Positions 1 through 8,309 of a stretch of DNA of 53,661 bases are shown here, one piece after another. Numbering within the stretch: the stretch's first letter is position 1; the number at the start of each line of letters is the position of its first letter. The notes beneath the pieces were generated by a model that was not told where the DNA came from, did no database searches, and was given only the letters and a program-made list of their open reading frames with translations. Position numbers and translations under genes: made by a program. Source of the DNA: an uncultured Clostridium sp. (GTDB lineage: Bacteria > Bacillota > Clostridia > TANB77 > CAG-508); the NCBI GenBank assembly GCA_900553015.1, contig USBY01000009.1:1-53661 (forward strand). The letters are read 5' to 3'.

Positions 1-583
1 AAATAAAAAAATATATATATTATTATTAATTTTTCTACTTATAGGAATTGTTTTAGGAGTGTTTTTTATAAATAACTCTGATGAAGCACAAAAAAATGAG
101 GTTAGTGAATATATAAATAATTTTGTTACAACATTAAAAAATAATAACTCGATAGATAAAAATGAATTAATAAATGTATCATTCAAAAGAAATATATTAA
201 TGGGAATAATATTATGGTTCATAGGTTCTACTATTATTGGTTTACCACTAATATATTTTTTTGTGTTGTATAAAGGTTTATGTATTGGATATACAATATC
301 TGGGGCTATAATTGCATTAGGAACTGGAAAGGGTGTGTGCTTTTGCATAGGAAGTATATTATTTCATAATATTATATTTATTCCAGCATTATTTTTTATA
401 GCGGTAAGTAGTACAAAATTATGTTATGCAATTATGAAAAATAGGACAAAAGAAAATATAAAACTAGAAATTATACGACACTCGATATTATCTATAATAG
501 CAGTAATATTTTTTATGTTATCTTCTTTAATAGAAGTTTATATTTCAACAAATTTACTTACATTTATAACAAAATATATTTAA
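1..583 (+). CDS. spoIIM: Stage II sporulation protein M (5' end outside window)
   Basis: SpoIIM is a membrane component of the DMP complex (with SpoIID and SpoIIP) that remodels peptidoglycan during forespore engulfment. The reading frame is open from base 2, and its first codons encode a hydrophobic helix (about positions 14-70) joined directly to the rest, so the true start lies left of the window. A GTG at 59 sits inside that helix and is not a credible start. Further hydrophobic segments are visible near 190-330, 330-420 and 480-570. A glycine-rich stretch lies between the second and third, as in SpoIIM/DUF95 proteins. Its position just before xerD and deoB matches the Bacillus and Clostridium order, which supports the call. 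Confidence is reduced because the N-terminus is missing. Confidence 0.85.
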   Translation, partial: NKKIYILLLIFLLIGIVLGVFFINNSDEAQKNEVSEYINNFVTTLKNNNSIDKNELINVSFKRNILMGIILWFIGSTIIGLPLIYFFVLYKGLCIGYTISGAIIALGTGKGVCFCIGSILFHNIIFIPALFFIAVSSTKLCYAIMKNRTKENIKLEIIRHSILSIIAVIFFMLSSLIEVYISTNLLTFITKYI

Positions 584-593
584 TAATTAGCAA

Positions 594-621
594 AAAGATA
601 TTTACAATTTTGAATATCTTT
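594..621 (+). terminator. Possible weak terminator after spoIIM
   Basis: A 9-bp inverted repeat (594-602 with 613-621) with a 10-base loop follows the spoIIM stop. There is no clear T-tract, so it may only be a transcript-end hairpin. Confidence 0.3.
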
Positions 622-694
622 GATATAACATATATAGTTTATGTAAATAATATATGTACATAAAACTAAAAAAAGCAGTAGAGGAGATAGTAGC

Positions 695-1576
695 ATGGAA
701 AAGAAAATTAAACTTTTTTTAGAATTTTTACAAAAAGATAAAAAATTATCAAATAACACACTACAATCATATAAGAGGGACATTACCCAATATGAATCAT
801 ATATAAATGAAGAAAATTTACAATATTTAAAGGTTACAAAAGACGATATAAAAAAATATCTTGAGAACTTAAAAAATATCGGTAAAAAAACTTCAACAAT
901 TTCTAGAAACTTAGCATCAATAAGATCATTTTATCAATATTTAGTAAGAACTAAAAAAATAAAAGAAGACCCAACAGAGGGAATACAATCTCCAAAAGTA
1001 GAAAAAAGAGTACCAAGTGTTTTAAGTTCTAAAGAAGTAGAATTATTATTAGAGCAACCTAAAGCTGTTGATCTAAAAGGAATTAGAGATAAAGCAATGT
1101 TAGAATTTGCTTATGCAACAGGAATGAGAGTAACAGAAATAATAAATCTAAATTTAGAAGACGTTAACTTAAAAGAAGGATATGTTTCTTGCACAAATGC
1201 TAATAAACAAAGAAATATACCACTAGGAGCAATTTCTATTAATGCTTTAAAAGAATACATAAAGAAAGCAAGACCATACTTAATAAAAAGCGAAGATGAG
1301 AAATCTTTATTTGTAAATATAAATGGTAAAAGATTAACAAGACAAGGTTTTTGGAAAATAGTAAAATTCTATAAAGAACAAGCTCATATAGATAAAGACA
1401 TTACACCACATGTATTAAGACATTCTTTTGCAACACATTTATTGCAAAATGGTGCAGATTTAAAAGCAATTCAAGTTATGCTTGGTCATTCTGATATTTC
1501 TTCAACTCAAGTATATATGCAATTTCAAGATGAAGGACTAAAAAATATTTATAAAAAAGCTCATCCAAGAGCATAA
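695..1576 (+). CDS. xerD: Tyrosine recombinase XerD
   Basis: Site-specific tyrosine recombinase, expected to act with XerC at dif to resolve chromosome dimers. At 293 residues it has normal XerD length. The N-terminal SAM-like core-binding domain spans about residues 1-85 and the catalytic domain about 105-290. All expected active-site residues are visible: R145 in GMRVTE, K171, H239 and R242 in HVLRHSF, H265 in GHSD, and the nucleophile Y274. The start has a GAGGAG ribosome binding site ten bases upstream. It lies between spoIIM and deoB, the conserved order for ripX/xerD in Bacillus. XerC-type paralogues are hard to separate by sequence alone, so the D assignment rests partly on context. 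No dif-like site is evident next to it. A terminator hairpin follows at once. Confidence 0.93.
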   Translation: MEKKIKLFLEFLQKDKKLSNNTLQSYKRDITQYESYINEENLQYLKVTKDDIKKYLENLKNIGKKTSTISRNLASIRSFYQYLVRTKKIKEDPTEGIQSPKVEKRVPSVLSSKEVELLLEQPKAVDLKGIRDKAMLEFAYATGMRVTEIINLNLEDVNLKEGYVSCTNANKQRNIPLGAISINALKEYIKKARPYLIKSEDEKSLFVNINGKRLTRQGFWKIVKFYKEQAHIDKDITPHVLRHSFATHLLQNGADLKAIQVMLGHSDISSTQVYMQFQDEGLKNIYKKAHPRA

Positions 1577-1589
1577 GATATATACTAAG

Positions 1590-1622
1590 ACCACCAATGC
1601 TAAGACATTAGGTGGTTTTTTT
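1590..1622 (+). terminator. Rho-independent terminator after xerD
   Basis: A stem of ACCACC plus AATG pairs with CATT plus GGTGGT (one bulge), followed by eight T residues. Confidence 0.8.
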
Positions 1623-1671
1623 GTGGATTTAAAGAATGGAAAAAAGAACGTTCATAAATCCCTATTTTGCA

Positions 1672-1700
1672 TTCACTTTTTTCTTATGTTATGTTATACT
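1672..1700 (+). promoter_or_regulatory. Candidate sigma-A promoter for the 1730 gene
   Basis: TTCACT and TATACT are separated by 17 bases. They follow the xerD terminator and precede the 1730 start by about 30 bases. Confidence 0.4.
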
Positions 1701-1729
1701 AGTAAGCATGAAAAGACGTGGAGGTTAAT

Positions 1730-4063
1730 ATGAATGAACTTACAAGTGATGAAAAATTAAAAATACAAACAAACTTAGAATATATAGGACTAGATTTAAA
1801 TAATATACCAGAATTTATAAAAAATTATAGACCTCTTGAATTTAGACCTATTAGAGGATTTTCAGAAAATAAAAGTAGAGTATATAAATATTTAAATATA
1901 AAAGATATCCAAATATATATAACTCCAAAAAATAAAATGGATTTGCTTTCAAAAAAATATGAGGAATGTAACCAACTATATGATTATTTAAAGCTTGAAT
2001 CAGAAGATGATATAGTAAAACATGGCGTGTTTTTAAAAATGGTAGATAAGATGAATATAAATGAATTAGAGAGAATAGCTACCGAACAAGATATTTTAAA
2101 TGAAAAAATTCCATTCGAAGTAAAATATAGTGAAAATTATCTTTGGCAAATTTATTATTCTGACATAACAAAACAGTATTTTATGATGGTAACACTAGAA
2201 GACGAAGAGTTTGAGGCGTTTTTTTATCTTCTAAAGAAACAAATAGAAGCATATAATGAACATAAGGATATATATATTTATGTACCTGTATGCAATACAG
2301 AATATTCTGGTGAGTTATTAACAAGAAATGAGATTGCAGATACAGAAAATTATATATGGCTATTTACAAAAGATTGGCCATTTGTTTATGAAGTATATGA
2401 CAAAAATGGAGTTATGAATGTACATATCATAGGTAACACAGTTTGTTATGAAAAGATTAATAGCCATTATAAAATTGTAATAAAAAATGAAGAAGAAGCG
2501 ATTAAGTTTTTTAAATTAATTAAAGCATTATTTATTTTACAAACAGAAACAAATGGTAAATATGTATTCGAACCAAGAATAAAAAAAGATGGAAGCTTAG
2601 AATTTTTATATAACGGAGATATAATAGAATACGATAATTTAACAAATTTTATAAAAACAGAGTTTTATAAAACAGATAATGAAATTAATGATATCGTAGA
2701 AAACCTAAATAAATGCGAAAAACAAAAACAAGAATTATCAATAGAAGAAAAAAACAAAGTAAAAGAATTTCAAGACAAAGAAAAGGAAATATCAATATAT
2801 TTAGATTGTAAACGTAGCTTTTTTGGAAAGATTAAATTCTTTATGCAAAATAAGAAAAAATTAAAAGGAAGAGCAAAAGAAGTATTAAATAAAGATAGTG
2901 AAGAAGAACAAGAAACACAAGAAATAGAAGAGATTTTTAAAGAGAATGATGGTATAGATAGAACAAAAGAATTCTTAACAATAGAGGATTTAGTTTTACT
3001 AATTAAGGCTTTTGAAAGACAAGATAAAAGACTAAAAAATGATGAAATGGATGTACGAGCATTAGAAAATAAAATAAAAATTTTAAATAGTAAAATTCGC
3101 AATGCAGAGTCATATTTAAAAGAAATAGATGAGCATAACAAGAGTATTTTCGATTTTTGGAAATATACTAATAAGGACAATAATTTAATTTTATCAGAGA
3201 TAGATTCTGAAGAGGAAGTTCCAGTTACAAATTTAGAAAAGACATTTGATTATTTAGAAGATTTAGAAGATCTTGGCAAGAACATGGATAAAATAATAAG
3301 GAAAAAGTTATCTAAAAAAGAATGTGACAGTATATTTTTAGCTACAACAGAGATTTTGGAATTCATAAACATGATAAAAGATAAAGATGACCTAAATGAG
3401 AAAGAGCTACATCTAATAGAACAAGAACTTAATGATATAAAAGAGAAAACTACAATTGTAAGTTCATTATTTCCAAAAGAAGAATACGATATTTTTGGTG
3501 GGCTTTCTGAAGATAAAACAAAAATTAGAGTATTAGCAGGAAGAAAACATCGTGAAATAGAGAAAAATATGTACAGAGTAATAGATGTAAATAAGAATAC
3601 GTCATTAGATAGGTTTGTAGAAAAATTAAAAGCAATTGTAAGTGATATAGAAAAGGCATTATTACAAATAAAAGCACCAATGAATTTATCATTATATGTG
3701 GCAGAAAAAGATATAAATAAATCTAATTTCGAAATTTATCATGTAAATCCAGAAGAGGCTATAAATGATATAGAAAGTACTGATGAGCATATTTGTAGGA
3801 TAAATATAAAAAAGGGAATGCCACTTATATTTTTAACTAATACAGTTTATTATGACAATTATAATAAAACACTTCCAGAAGGTATGGAGTTAAATGATTT
3901 AGTATTACTAGATAATTCGAAATTTGAATTTTTAAAGAAAAAGGAATCATTTTTCAGAATGAATAAGGAAGTAGAAAAATTTGAATACCAAAATTGTGAT
4001 ATACATGTAAAAGAATATAATTTGAAATTAAAACATAAGAAGGAGGAAAACAATGATAAATAG
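1730..4063 (+). CDS. Large coiled-coil protein of unknown function
   Basis: I do not recognise this 777-residue protein. There is no signal peptide or membrane segment, so it is probably cytoplasmic. Residues 1-310 look globular and are rich in Y, F and W. Residues about 325-560 are dense in E, K and Q with long helical, coiled-coil-like runs. The last 200 residues look globular again. No nucleotide-binding, nuclease or protease motif was found. The ATG at 1730 is preferred over an in-frame GTG at 1718 because the GGAGG at 1720-1724 overlaps the GTG and is well spaced for 1730. The 3' end overlaps deoB by 11 bases, so the two are probably co-transcribed and translationally coupled. Base composition is like the neighbours, giving no sign of recent transfer. 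Confidence 0.85.
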   Translation: MNELTSDEKLKIQTNLEYIGLDLNNIPEFIKNYRPLEFRPIRGFSENKSRVYKYLNIKDIQIYITPKNKMDLLSKKYEECNQLYDYLKLESEDDIVKHGVFLKMVDKMNINELERIATEQDILNEKIPFEVKYSENYLWQIYYSDITKQYFMMVTLEDEEFEAFFYLLKKQIEAYNEHKDIYIYVPVCNTEYSGELLTRNEIADTENYIWLFTKDWPFVYEVYDKNGVMNVHIIGNTVCYEKINSHYKIVIKNEEEAIKFFKLIKALFILQTETNGKYVFEPRIKKDGSLEFLYNGDIIEYDNLTNFIKTEFYKTDNEINDIVENLNKCEKQKQELSIEEKNKVKEFQDKEKEISIYLDCKRSFFGKIKFFMQNKKKLKGRAKEVLNKDSEEEQETQEIEEIFKENDGIDRTKEFLTIEDLVLLIKAFERQDKRLKNDEMDVRALENKIKILNSKIRNAESYLKEIDEHNKSIFDFWKYTNKDNNLILSEIDSEEEVPVTNLEKTFDYLEDLEDLGKNMDKIIRKKLSKKECDSIFLATTEILEFINMIKDKDDLNEKELHLIEQELNDIKEKTTIVSSLFPKEEYDIFGGLSEDKTKIRVLAGRKHREIEKNMYRVIDVNKNTSLDRFVEKLKAIVSDIEKALLQIKAPMNLSLYVAEKDINKSNFEIYHVNPEEAINDIESTDEHICRINIKKGMPLIFLTNTVYYDNYNKTLPEGMELNDLVLLDNSKFEFLKKKESFFRMNKEVEKFEYQNCDIHVKEYNLKLKHKKEENNDK

Positions 4064-5231
4064 AACAATTATTGTTGTTTTAGATAGTTTTGGAGTTGGA
4101 GAATTACCAGATGCAGATAAATATGGTGATGTAGGTGCAAATACATTAGGACATATTTATGAGCTTGCAAAACCTAAATTAACTAATATGAAAAAATTAG
4201 GTTTATATAATATTGATGGATTAACAATTCCAGAAAAAGAAGAAAATCCTATTGGAAATTATGGTAAAGCACAAGAAAAATGTGCCGGTAAAAATAGTCC
4301 TGTAGGACACTGGGAAATCTCAGGATTTGTAAAAGAAAAGCCATTTAAAACATATCCAAATGGCTTTCCAGATAAGATGATAGAAGAATTTAAGGAAAAA
4401 ACAGAATTAAAGGGTACTTTATTTAATGGTGTTGGTTCAGGTACAGAATTATTAAAACAATATGGAGAAGAACATTTAAAAACAGGATTTCCTATTATAT
4501 ATACTTCTGCAGATAGTGTTTTTCAAATTGCGGCACATGAAGACATAATTCCTGTAGAACGATTATATGAAATTTGTAGAATAGCAAGAGAAATGTTAAG
4601 TACAGAAGAATATGATGTAGGAACAGTTATCGCTAGACCTTTTGTAGGTGATAAGGCAGATAACTTTACTAGAACATATAATAGAAAAGATTTTGAATCG
4701 CCGGAATTTGGTAAGACAATGCTTGATGTACTTTATGAGAATAATGAAGAAGTAGTAGCAATTGGAAAGATTGAAGATTTATTTTCTGGTAGGGGAATAT
4801 CAAGAGCAATTCATACAGAAGGAAATGCTGATGGAATAGAAAAAACAATAGAGGAAATAAAGAATAGTAAAAATGCAAAATTAATTTTTACAAATTTAGT
4901 AGATTTTGATATGCTTTATGGTCACAGAAATAATGTAGAAGGTTATGCAAAGGCCTTAGAATATTTTGATAATAAATTACCAGAAATTATTGAAGCAATG
5001 AATGAGGATGATTTATTAATTATAACAGCAGACCATGGAAATGATCCTTCAACACCAAGTACAGATCATGATAGGGAATATATACCTATTTTAGTTTATG
5101 GAAAAAATATAAAACATGGTATTAATCTTGGAATAAGGGACACATATGCAGATATTTCAGCTACTGTATTAGATATTTTTGATTATCCTATCTTAAAATA
5201 CGGAAAGAGTTTTAAAGATTTGATAATTTAA
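4053..5231 (+). CDS. deoB: Phosphopentomutase
   Basis: Interconverts (deoxy)ribose-1-phosphate and (deoxy)ribose-5-phosphate in nucleoside salvage, acting in the cytoplasm. At 392 residues it has the usual length of the alkaline-phosphatase-like DeoB family. The N-terminal metal motif LDSFGVGELPDA is present, as are the typical GDVGANTLGH segment and the C-terminal metal-binding ITADHGND and DHDREY motifs. The AGGAGG site is well placed for the ATG, inside the last codons of the upstream unknown gene. In Bacillus deoB also follows xerD, usually with a purine nucleoside phosphorylase after it. That gene is missing here and a tRNA gene follows instead. Confidence 0.96.
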   Translation: MINRTIIVVLDSFGVGELPDADKYGDVGANTLGHIYELAKPKLTNMKKLGLYNIDGLTIPEKEENPIGNYGKAQEKCAGKNSPVGHWEISGFVKEKPFKTYPNGFPDKMIEEFKEKTELKGTLFNGVGSGTELLKQYGEEHLKTGFPIIYTSADSVFQIAAHEDIIPVERLYEICRIAREMLSTEEYDVGTVIARPFVGDKADNFTRTYNRKDFESPEFGKTMLDVLYENNEEVVAIGKIEDLFSGRGISRAIHTEGNADGIEKTIEEIKNSKNAKLIFTNLVDFDMLYGHRNNVEGYAKALEYFDNKLPEIIEAMNEDDLLIITADHGNDPSTPSTDHDREYIPILVYGKNIKHGINLGIRDTYADISATVLDIFDYPILKYGKSFKDLII

Positions 5232-5250
5232 TTATTGCAAAATAAAAAAA

Positions 5251-5276
5251 TATATGCTAATATGTATTAGCATATA
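5251..5276. repeat. Near-perfect palindrome before tRNA-Leu
   Basis: A 12-bp inverted repeat (5251-5262 with 5265-5276) has only TG in the centre. It has no T-tract and ends four bases before the tRNA. It could end the deoB transcript, act in tRNA processing, or be a protein-binding site. Confidence 0.6.
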
Positions 5277-5280
5277 ACAT

Positions 5281-5363
5281 GCCGATGTGGCGGAACTGGC
5301 AGACGCACCAGACTCAAAATCTGACGGGAAACCATGTGGGTTCGAGTCCCACCATCGGTACCA
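5281..5363 (+). tRNA. tRNA-Leu (anticodon CAA)
   Basis: The seven-base acceptor stem GCCGATG (5281-5287) pairs with CATCGGT (5353-5359), and the CCA end is encoded at 5361-5363. The D arm, the long variable arm of a class II tRNA, and a T arm with the TTCGAGT loop motif are all present. The anticodon loop CTCAAAA (5313-5319) places CAA at 5315-5317, reading the UUG leucine codon. The outermost anticodon-stem pair would be a C-A mismatch (5308 with 5324). A terminator hairpin begins six bases after the CCA. Confidence 0.93.
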
Positions 5364-5368
5364 AGAAG

Positions 5369-5397
5369 AGCATAGCAAAGCTATGCTTTTTATTTTG
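5369..5397 (+). terminator. Terminator of tRNA-Leu
   Basis: AGCATAGC pairs with GCTATGCT around an AAA loop, followed by a T-rich tail. Confidence 0.8.
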
Positions 5398-5402
5398 TAA
5401 AT

Positions 5403-5555
5403 TGGTGGGACTCGAAAAGGAGGGTCTAAGTTTTGTGTCTGTTAAGGCAGACACGAAACTTAAGACAAAAATAGTCCTGTGGACTATTTTTACGACGCGG
5501 CCCGAAGGGGAGCTGCCACCATCGGTACAAAGAAGAGCATAGCGAAGTTATGCTT
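5403..5555. mobile_element. Hairpin-rich tRNA-tail repeat element
   Basis: This segment fills most of the 326-base gap after the tRNA. It opens at 5403-5416 with a 14-base reverse-complement copy of the tRNA T arm (5341-5354). It then holds a long hairpin (5424-5466, about 18 pairs), a perfect 11-bp hairpin with a three-base loop (5467-5491), and a G+C-rich hairpin with a GAA loop (5497-5517). It ends with a direct copy (5516-5555) of the tRNA 3' end plus terminator (5349-5388), matching at 37 of 40 positions. TGGTGG and CCACCA form short terminal inverted repeats. It encodes no protein. It could be a miniature tRNA-targeted mobile element or a structured RNA. Confidence 0.6.
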
Positions 5556-5563
5556 ATTTTTTT
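5536..5563 (+). terminator. Degenerate second copy of the tRNA terminator
   Basis: AGCATAGC, GAA, GTTATGCT: a duplicate of the 5369 hairpin with one G-U pair, followed by a longer T-tract. Confidence 0.6.
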
Positions 5564-5689
5564 GTGTAATGATATTCCATTTAGTTATAACAACCTAACA
5601 TTTATGTATTTCTAAAAATAGAATTATTATATTAAAATAAAATGTAAGCTTTTTTATTAACAGATACTAATTATTAGGAGGTAAATTAG

Positions 5690-6682
5690 ATGAAAAAACG
5701 GGTAACTTATTTGGCAATAGCATTGACAACAGAGTGTAATTATAAATGTTTTTATTGTAAAAGAGGAGGAGAAAGCATATCAAAAGAAAAAGAAACTATT
5801 TCTTTTTTTGACATTAAAAAGATTATTGCAAATGCACATGAAAGTGGAATCACAAATTTTAGAATAACGGGAGGAGAACCAACAGGCGTACCTTATTTTG
5901 GTAAGCTTATTGAATATATTATGAAATTCAAAGATACTAAAATAAGAATTAATACAAATGGGTTTAAAATTTTGGAATACATAGATATACTTAAAAAATA
6001 CAAAGAAAATATAGATATTGTTTTTAGTGTAGATAGCATATCAGAATACATAGAAGGTGTTCATTTTCCAAAATATCTTTCTAAAGATGTTATAAGAATA
6101 ACAAAATTGTTAAGGAGTAATGGACTTTCAGTACGATACAATATTGTCGTAACTAAGCTAAATCAATGTCAAGTTAAATTACTTGTATTAAAAGCAATTG
6201 ATGAATTAAATGTAAATGTTAAATTATTGGACTTAAATAGGTTCTCTGAATACTTTGGATATTCTAATAAAGTCAGCGGGGAAGCAGCATATAAATTGTG
6301 GGAAGAGCTTTTTATTCCAATGAGCAACTTTTATGATTTCTTATCCGAAATTTCAAATCATTCAGAAGCAGAGTGGACAACACAATTAATAAGCAAAGGC
6401 AATGGAATTCCAATGAGTTGCTATTTTAGGGGCAATAATTGGATTCAAGTAAAGGATTCTACAAGAGGAGCAAAGTATTCTGAATATTGCATTAGTAATT
6501 GTTTACTATATAAAACAGGTAATTGCCAAGAAGGAGTATTTAGCTTATTTTTATCATCGAATATGGTATTGCACTTGTCTGGGTGTAAAAATACTTCAAT
6601 CCATTATAATTTAAATGGAAAAGAGGGAAGGCAAACAAAAAAAGCCTTCGAAGATTTATTAAAATTATTTGATAGATTTTAA
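5690..6682 (+). CDS. MoaA-like radical SAM protein, orphan
   Basis: A radical S-adenosylmethionine enzyme of 330 residues. The 4Fe-4S motif CxxxCxxC is at C16, C20 and C23, and the SAM-binding GGEP is at residues 61-64. Cysteines C244, C267, C271, C279 and C299 near the C-terminus could hold an auxiliary iron-sulfur cluster, as in MoaA and the SPASM/twitch groups, although the spacing differs from the classical MoaA CxxC-x13-C. No other molybdopterin gene is nearby, so a role as GTP 3',8-cyclase is unsupported. No candidate precursor peptide is seen on either side. The AGGAGG site is eight bases before the ATG. The product and substrate are unknown. Confidence 0.85.
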   Translation: MKKRVTYLAIALTTECNYKCFYCKRGGESISKEKETISFFDIKKIIANAHESGITNFRITGGEPTGVPYFGKLIEYIMKFKDTKIRINTNGFKILEYIDILKKYKENIDIVFSVDSISEYIEGVHFPKYLSKDVIRITKLLRSNGLSVRYNIVVTKLNQCQVKLLVLKAIDELNVNVKLLDLNRFSEYFGYSNKVSGEAAYKLWEELFIPMSNFYDFLSEISNHSEAEWTTQLISKGNGIPMSCYFRGNNWIQVKDSTRGAKYSEYCISNCLLYKTGNCQEGVFSLFLSSNMVLHLSGCKNTSIHYNLNGKEGRQTKKAFEDLLKLFDRF

Positions 6683-6686
6683 TTAC

Positions 6687-6721
6687 AAAAGCATGGGATA
6701 TGTTGAATGTCTCATGCTTTT
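6687..6721 (+). terminator. Terminator after radical SAM gene
   Basis: An AAAAGCATGGGA stem pairs with TCTCATGCTTTT, followed by a short T end. Confidence 0.65.
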
Positions 6722-6768
6722 ATGATATAAAAACGTTTAGAAAAAATATAATACAGGAATGATGTAAT

Positions 6769-7635
6769 ATGATAGATTTTGAATTATATAGAATTTTTGT
6801 TGCAGTTGCTAAAGAAGAAAATATAACTAAAGCAAGTGCAAAACTAAATATATCCCAACCAGCTGTCACCAAACAAATTAAAAATTTAGAAAAACAATTA
6901 ACTCTAAAATTATTTGATAGAAAGAGTAAAGGACTTTCTTTAACAGCAGAAGGGAAAGAACTATATGCTAAGGTTAAAAATCCCATTGAAGAACTTAATA
7001 GAATTGACGAACTATTAACTAAAGAAAAATTTATTAACATTGGAACACATAATCATATGGGAAGTTGCATCTTTGGAGATGTTATAAATAAATATTGCTT
7101 AAAATATCCAAATGTAAAATTAAATTTAATTTGTGAAGAAACATCTGAAATGATGAAAAAATTGAAAAATGAAGAATTAGATATAGTTTTTTCAAAAAGA
7201 AATAATAAAGATATATTGAATGAAATTACATATATTAAATTAGGATATTTACATGATGTAATTATTGCAAGCAAAGAATCACCATTTGCAAGGAAAAAAC
7301 TAACGATTGAAAATATAGAGGATCAAATTATATATGCACCAAGAACATATGCACAATCTGTAGAAAGAATAAAAGAACTAACTCATGGTAAGAATTTAAA
7401 TTTAAGAAATAGCAGTTATAAAACTATTCTAGAACTTGCAAGTTCAGGAAAAGTTTTAGGTTTAATAACACGAGAATATGTAGATAAGAATGATTTAAAA
7501 AAGTTTAATTTAGTTGAGGTAAAAACTACTATAGAATTAGGTAAAATTGAATTTGGAATTTATATAAATTCTAACAAATTTAAAGAACTAAATGATTTGA
7601 TAAAAATTATAAAAGAGTATTTTAAGGAGAGTTAA
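6769..7635 (+). CDS. LysR-family transcriptional regulator
   Basis: A 288-residue regulator with an N-terminal winged helix-turn-helix (about residues 3-60, containing the typical AKLNISQPAVTKQIKNLE pattern) and a C-terminal periplasmic-binding-like effector domain (about 85-285). LysR proteins usually control a divergent or neighbouring gene. Here the next gene starts one base after the stop codon and encodes a small membrane protein, so the two are likely co-transcribed. The upstream radical SAM gene is separated by a terminator. The ribosome binding site before the ATG is weak. The effector and target cannot be told from sequence. Confidence 0.9.
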   Translation: MIDFELYRIFVAVAKEENITKASAKLNISQPAVTKQIKNLEKQLTLKLFDRKSKGLSLTAEGKELYAKVKNPIEELNRIDELLTKEKFINIGTHNHMGSCIFGDVINKYCLKYPNVKLNLICEETSEMMKKLKNEELDIVFSKRNNKDILNEITYIKLGYLHDVIIASKESPFARKKLTIENIEDQIIYAPRTYAQSVERIKELTHGKNLNLRNSSYKTILELASSGKVLGLITREYVDKNDLKKFNLVEVKTTIELGKIEFGIYINSNKFKELNDLIKIIKEYFKES

Positions 7636-7636
7636 G

Positions 7637-8191
7637 ATGCAAGAGACACAAATAATTAAAATTGTATTTGGGATATTTCTTACAATATTTGCGATAGTTT
7701 TATTTATAATAGCATTTAAAGTTTATTATAAATATCTAATTCAAGAAAAAAGATGCAAAGCAAGAACTAAAGGAATAGTTAAAAAATATACTTTAGCAAA
7801 TAGAGGAGGAGAACATAGTGGAGTACATCTTCCAATTGTCTCTTTTGAAGCAAATGGAAAAGAATATAAAGTAACAGGTCCAGAGTATAAATCATATAAA
7901 ATAGTAACTACTAGTAGTCCATTAGAATCAAATTCTGAAGTTGAATATAAAGAAGATGAAAAACAAAGATTAATTATAAAACAAAAAGTAAATTCATTTA
8001 TTAGAATTTATAAAAATCCAATGGAAAAAATATACCCAATAGGTTCAGAAATTGATGTATATTATGATGAAAGTAATCCAAAATTAGCATATGTTTTAAG
8101 ATATATTAATAGAAAGTGGGCATTTTGGTTAATATTTTTAAGTGGTTTATTTATATTAGTTTTGGATATAATAATTCAATTATTTATATAA
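7637..8191 (+). CDS. DUF3592-like small membrane protein
   Basis: A 184-residue protein with a transmembrane helix at each end (about residues 10-32 and 160-182). A beta-rich soluble loop lies between them, containing a V-x-Y-D-x2-N-P motif near its end, as in DUF3592 proteins. The function of that family is not known. It starts one base after the LysR stop codon, with GGAGAG overlapping the end of lysR as ribosome binding site, which suggests translational coupling. Base composition is host-like. A hairpin follows the stop codon. Confidence 0.7.
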   Translation: MQETQIIKIVFGIFLTIFAIVLFIIAFKVYYKYLIQEKRCKARTKGIVKKYTLANRGGEHSGVHLPIVSFEANGKEYKVTGPEYKSYKIVTTSSPLESNSEVEYKEDEKQRLIIKQKVNSFIRIYKNPMEKIYPIGSEIDVYYDESNPKLAYVLRYINRKWAFWLIFLSGLFILVLDIIIQLFI

Positions 8192-8196
8192 AATGA

Positions 8197-8228
8197 AACC
8201 AACCAATGCAAATGAGCATTGGTCGGTT
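8197..8228. terminator. Terminator-like hairpin
   Basis: A 13-bp stem (one mismatch) with a six-base loop lies just after the stop of the 7637 gene. The tail is not T-rich, so its strength is uncertain. Confidence 0.5.
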
Positions 8229-8234
8229 AATTGT

Positions 8235-8265
8235 GTTGGCAAAGACGAATGGAATCTTTGCCAAC
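8235..8265. repeat. Perfect 11-bp inverted repeat beside a foreign segment
   Basis: GTTGGCAAAGA and TCTTTGCCAAC flank nine bases. It marks the left edge of the G+C-rich segment 8266-8864 and may be the 3' transcript end of the minus-strand gene. Confidence 0.6.
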
Positions 8266-8309
8266 TAGAGGTCACGCGGGGTAGTAGGCGCTTATGCGGG
8301 GGCGATTTC

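Noticed and set aside
695..1576. Phage or island integrase
   Set aside because: Active-site spacing, length and the spoIIM-xerD-deoB context fit a chromosomal XerD. No att sites or phage genes are adjacent.
1718..1730. GTG at 1718 as start of the 777-residue protein
   Set aside because: The GGAGG site overlaps that codon and is correctly spaced only for the ATG at 1730.
5279..5542. Open frame of 87 codons across tRNA-Leu and the following repeat element
   Set aside because: It reads through the tRNA and its hairpins. It has no ribosome binding site and the sequence is explained by RNA structure.
5690..6682. RiPP biosynthesis cluster around the radical SAM gene
   Set aside because: No short precursor-like frame or transporter/protease partner is adjacent. 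The next gene is a LysR regulator beyond a terminator.
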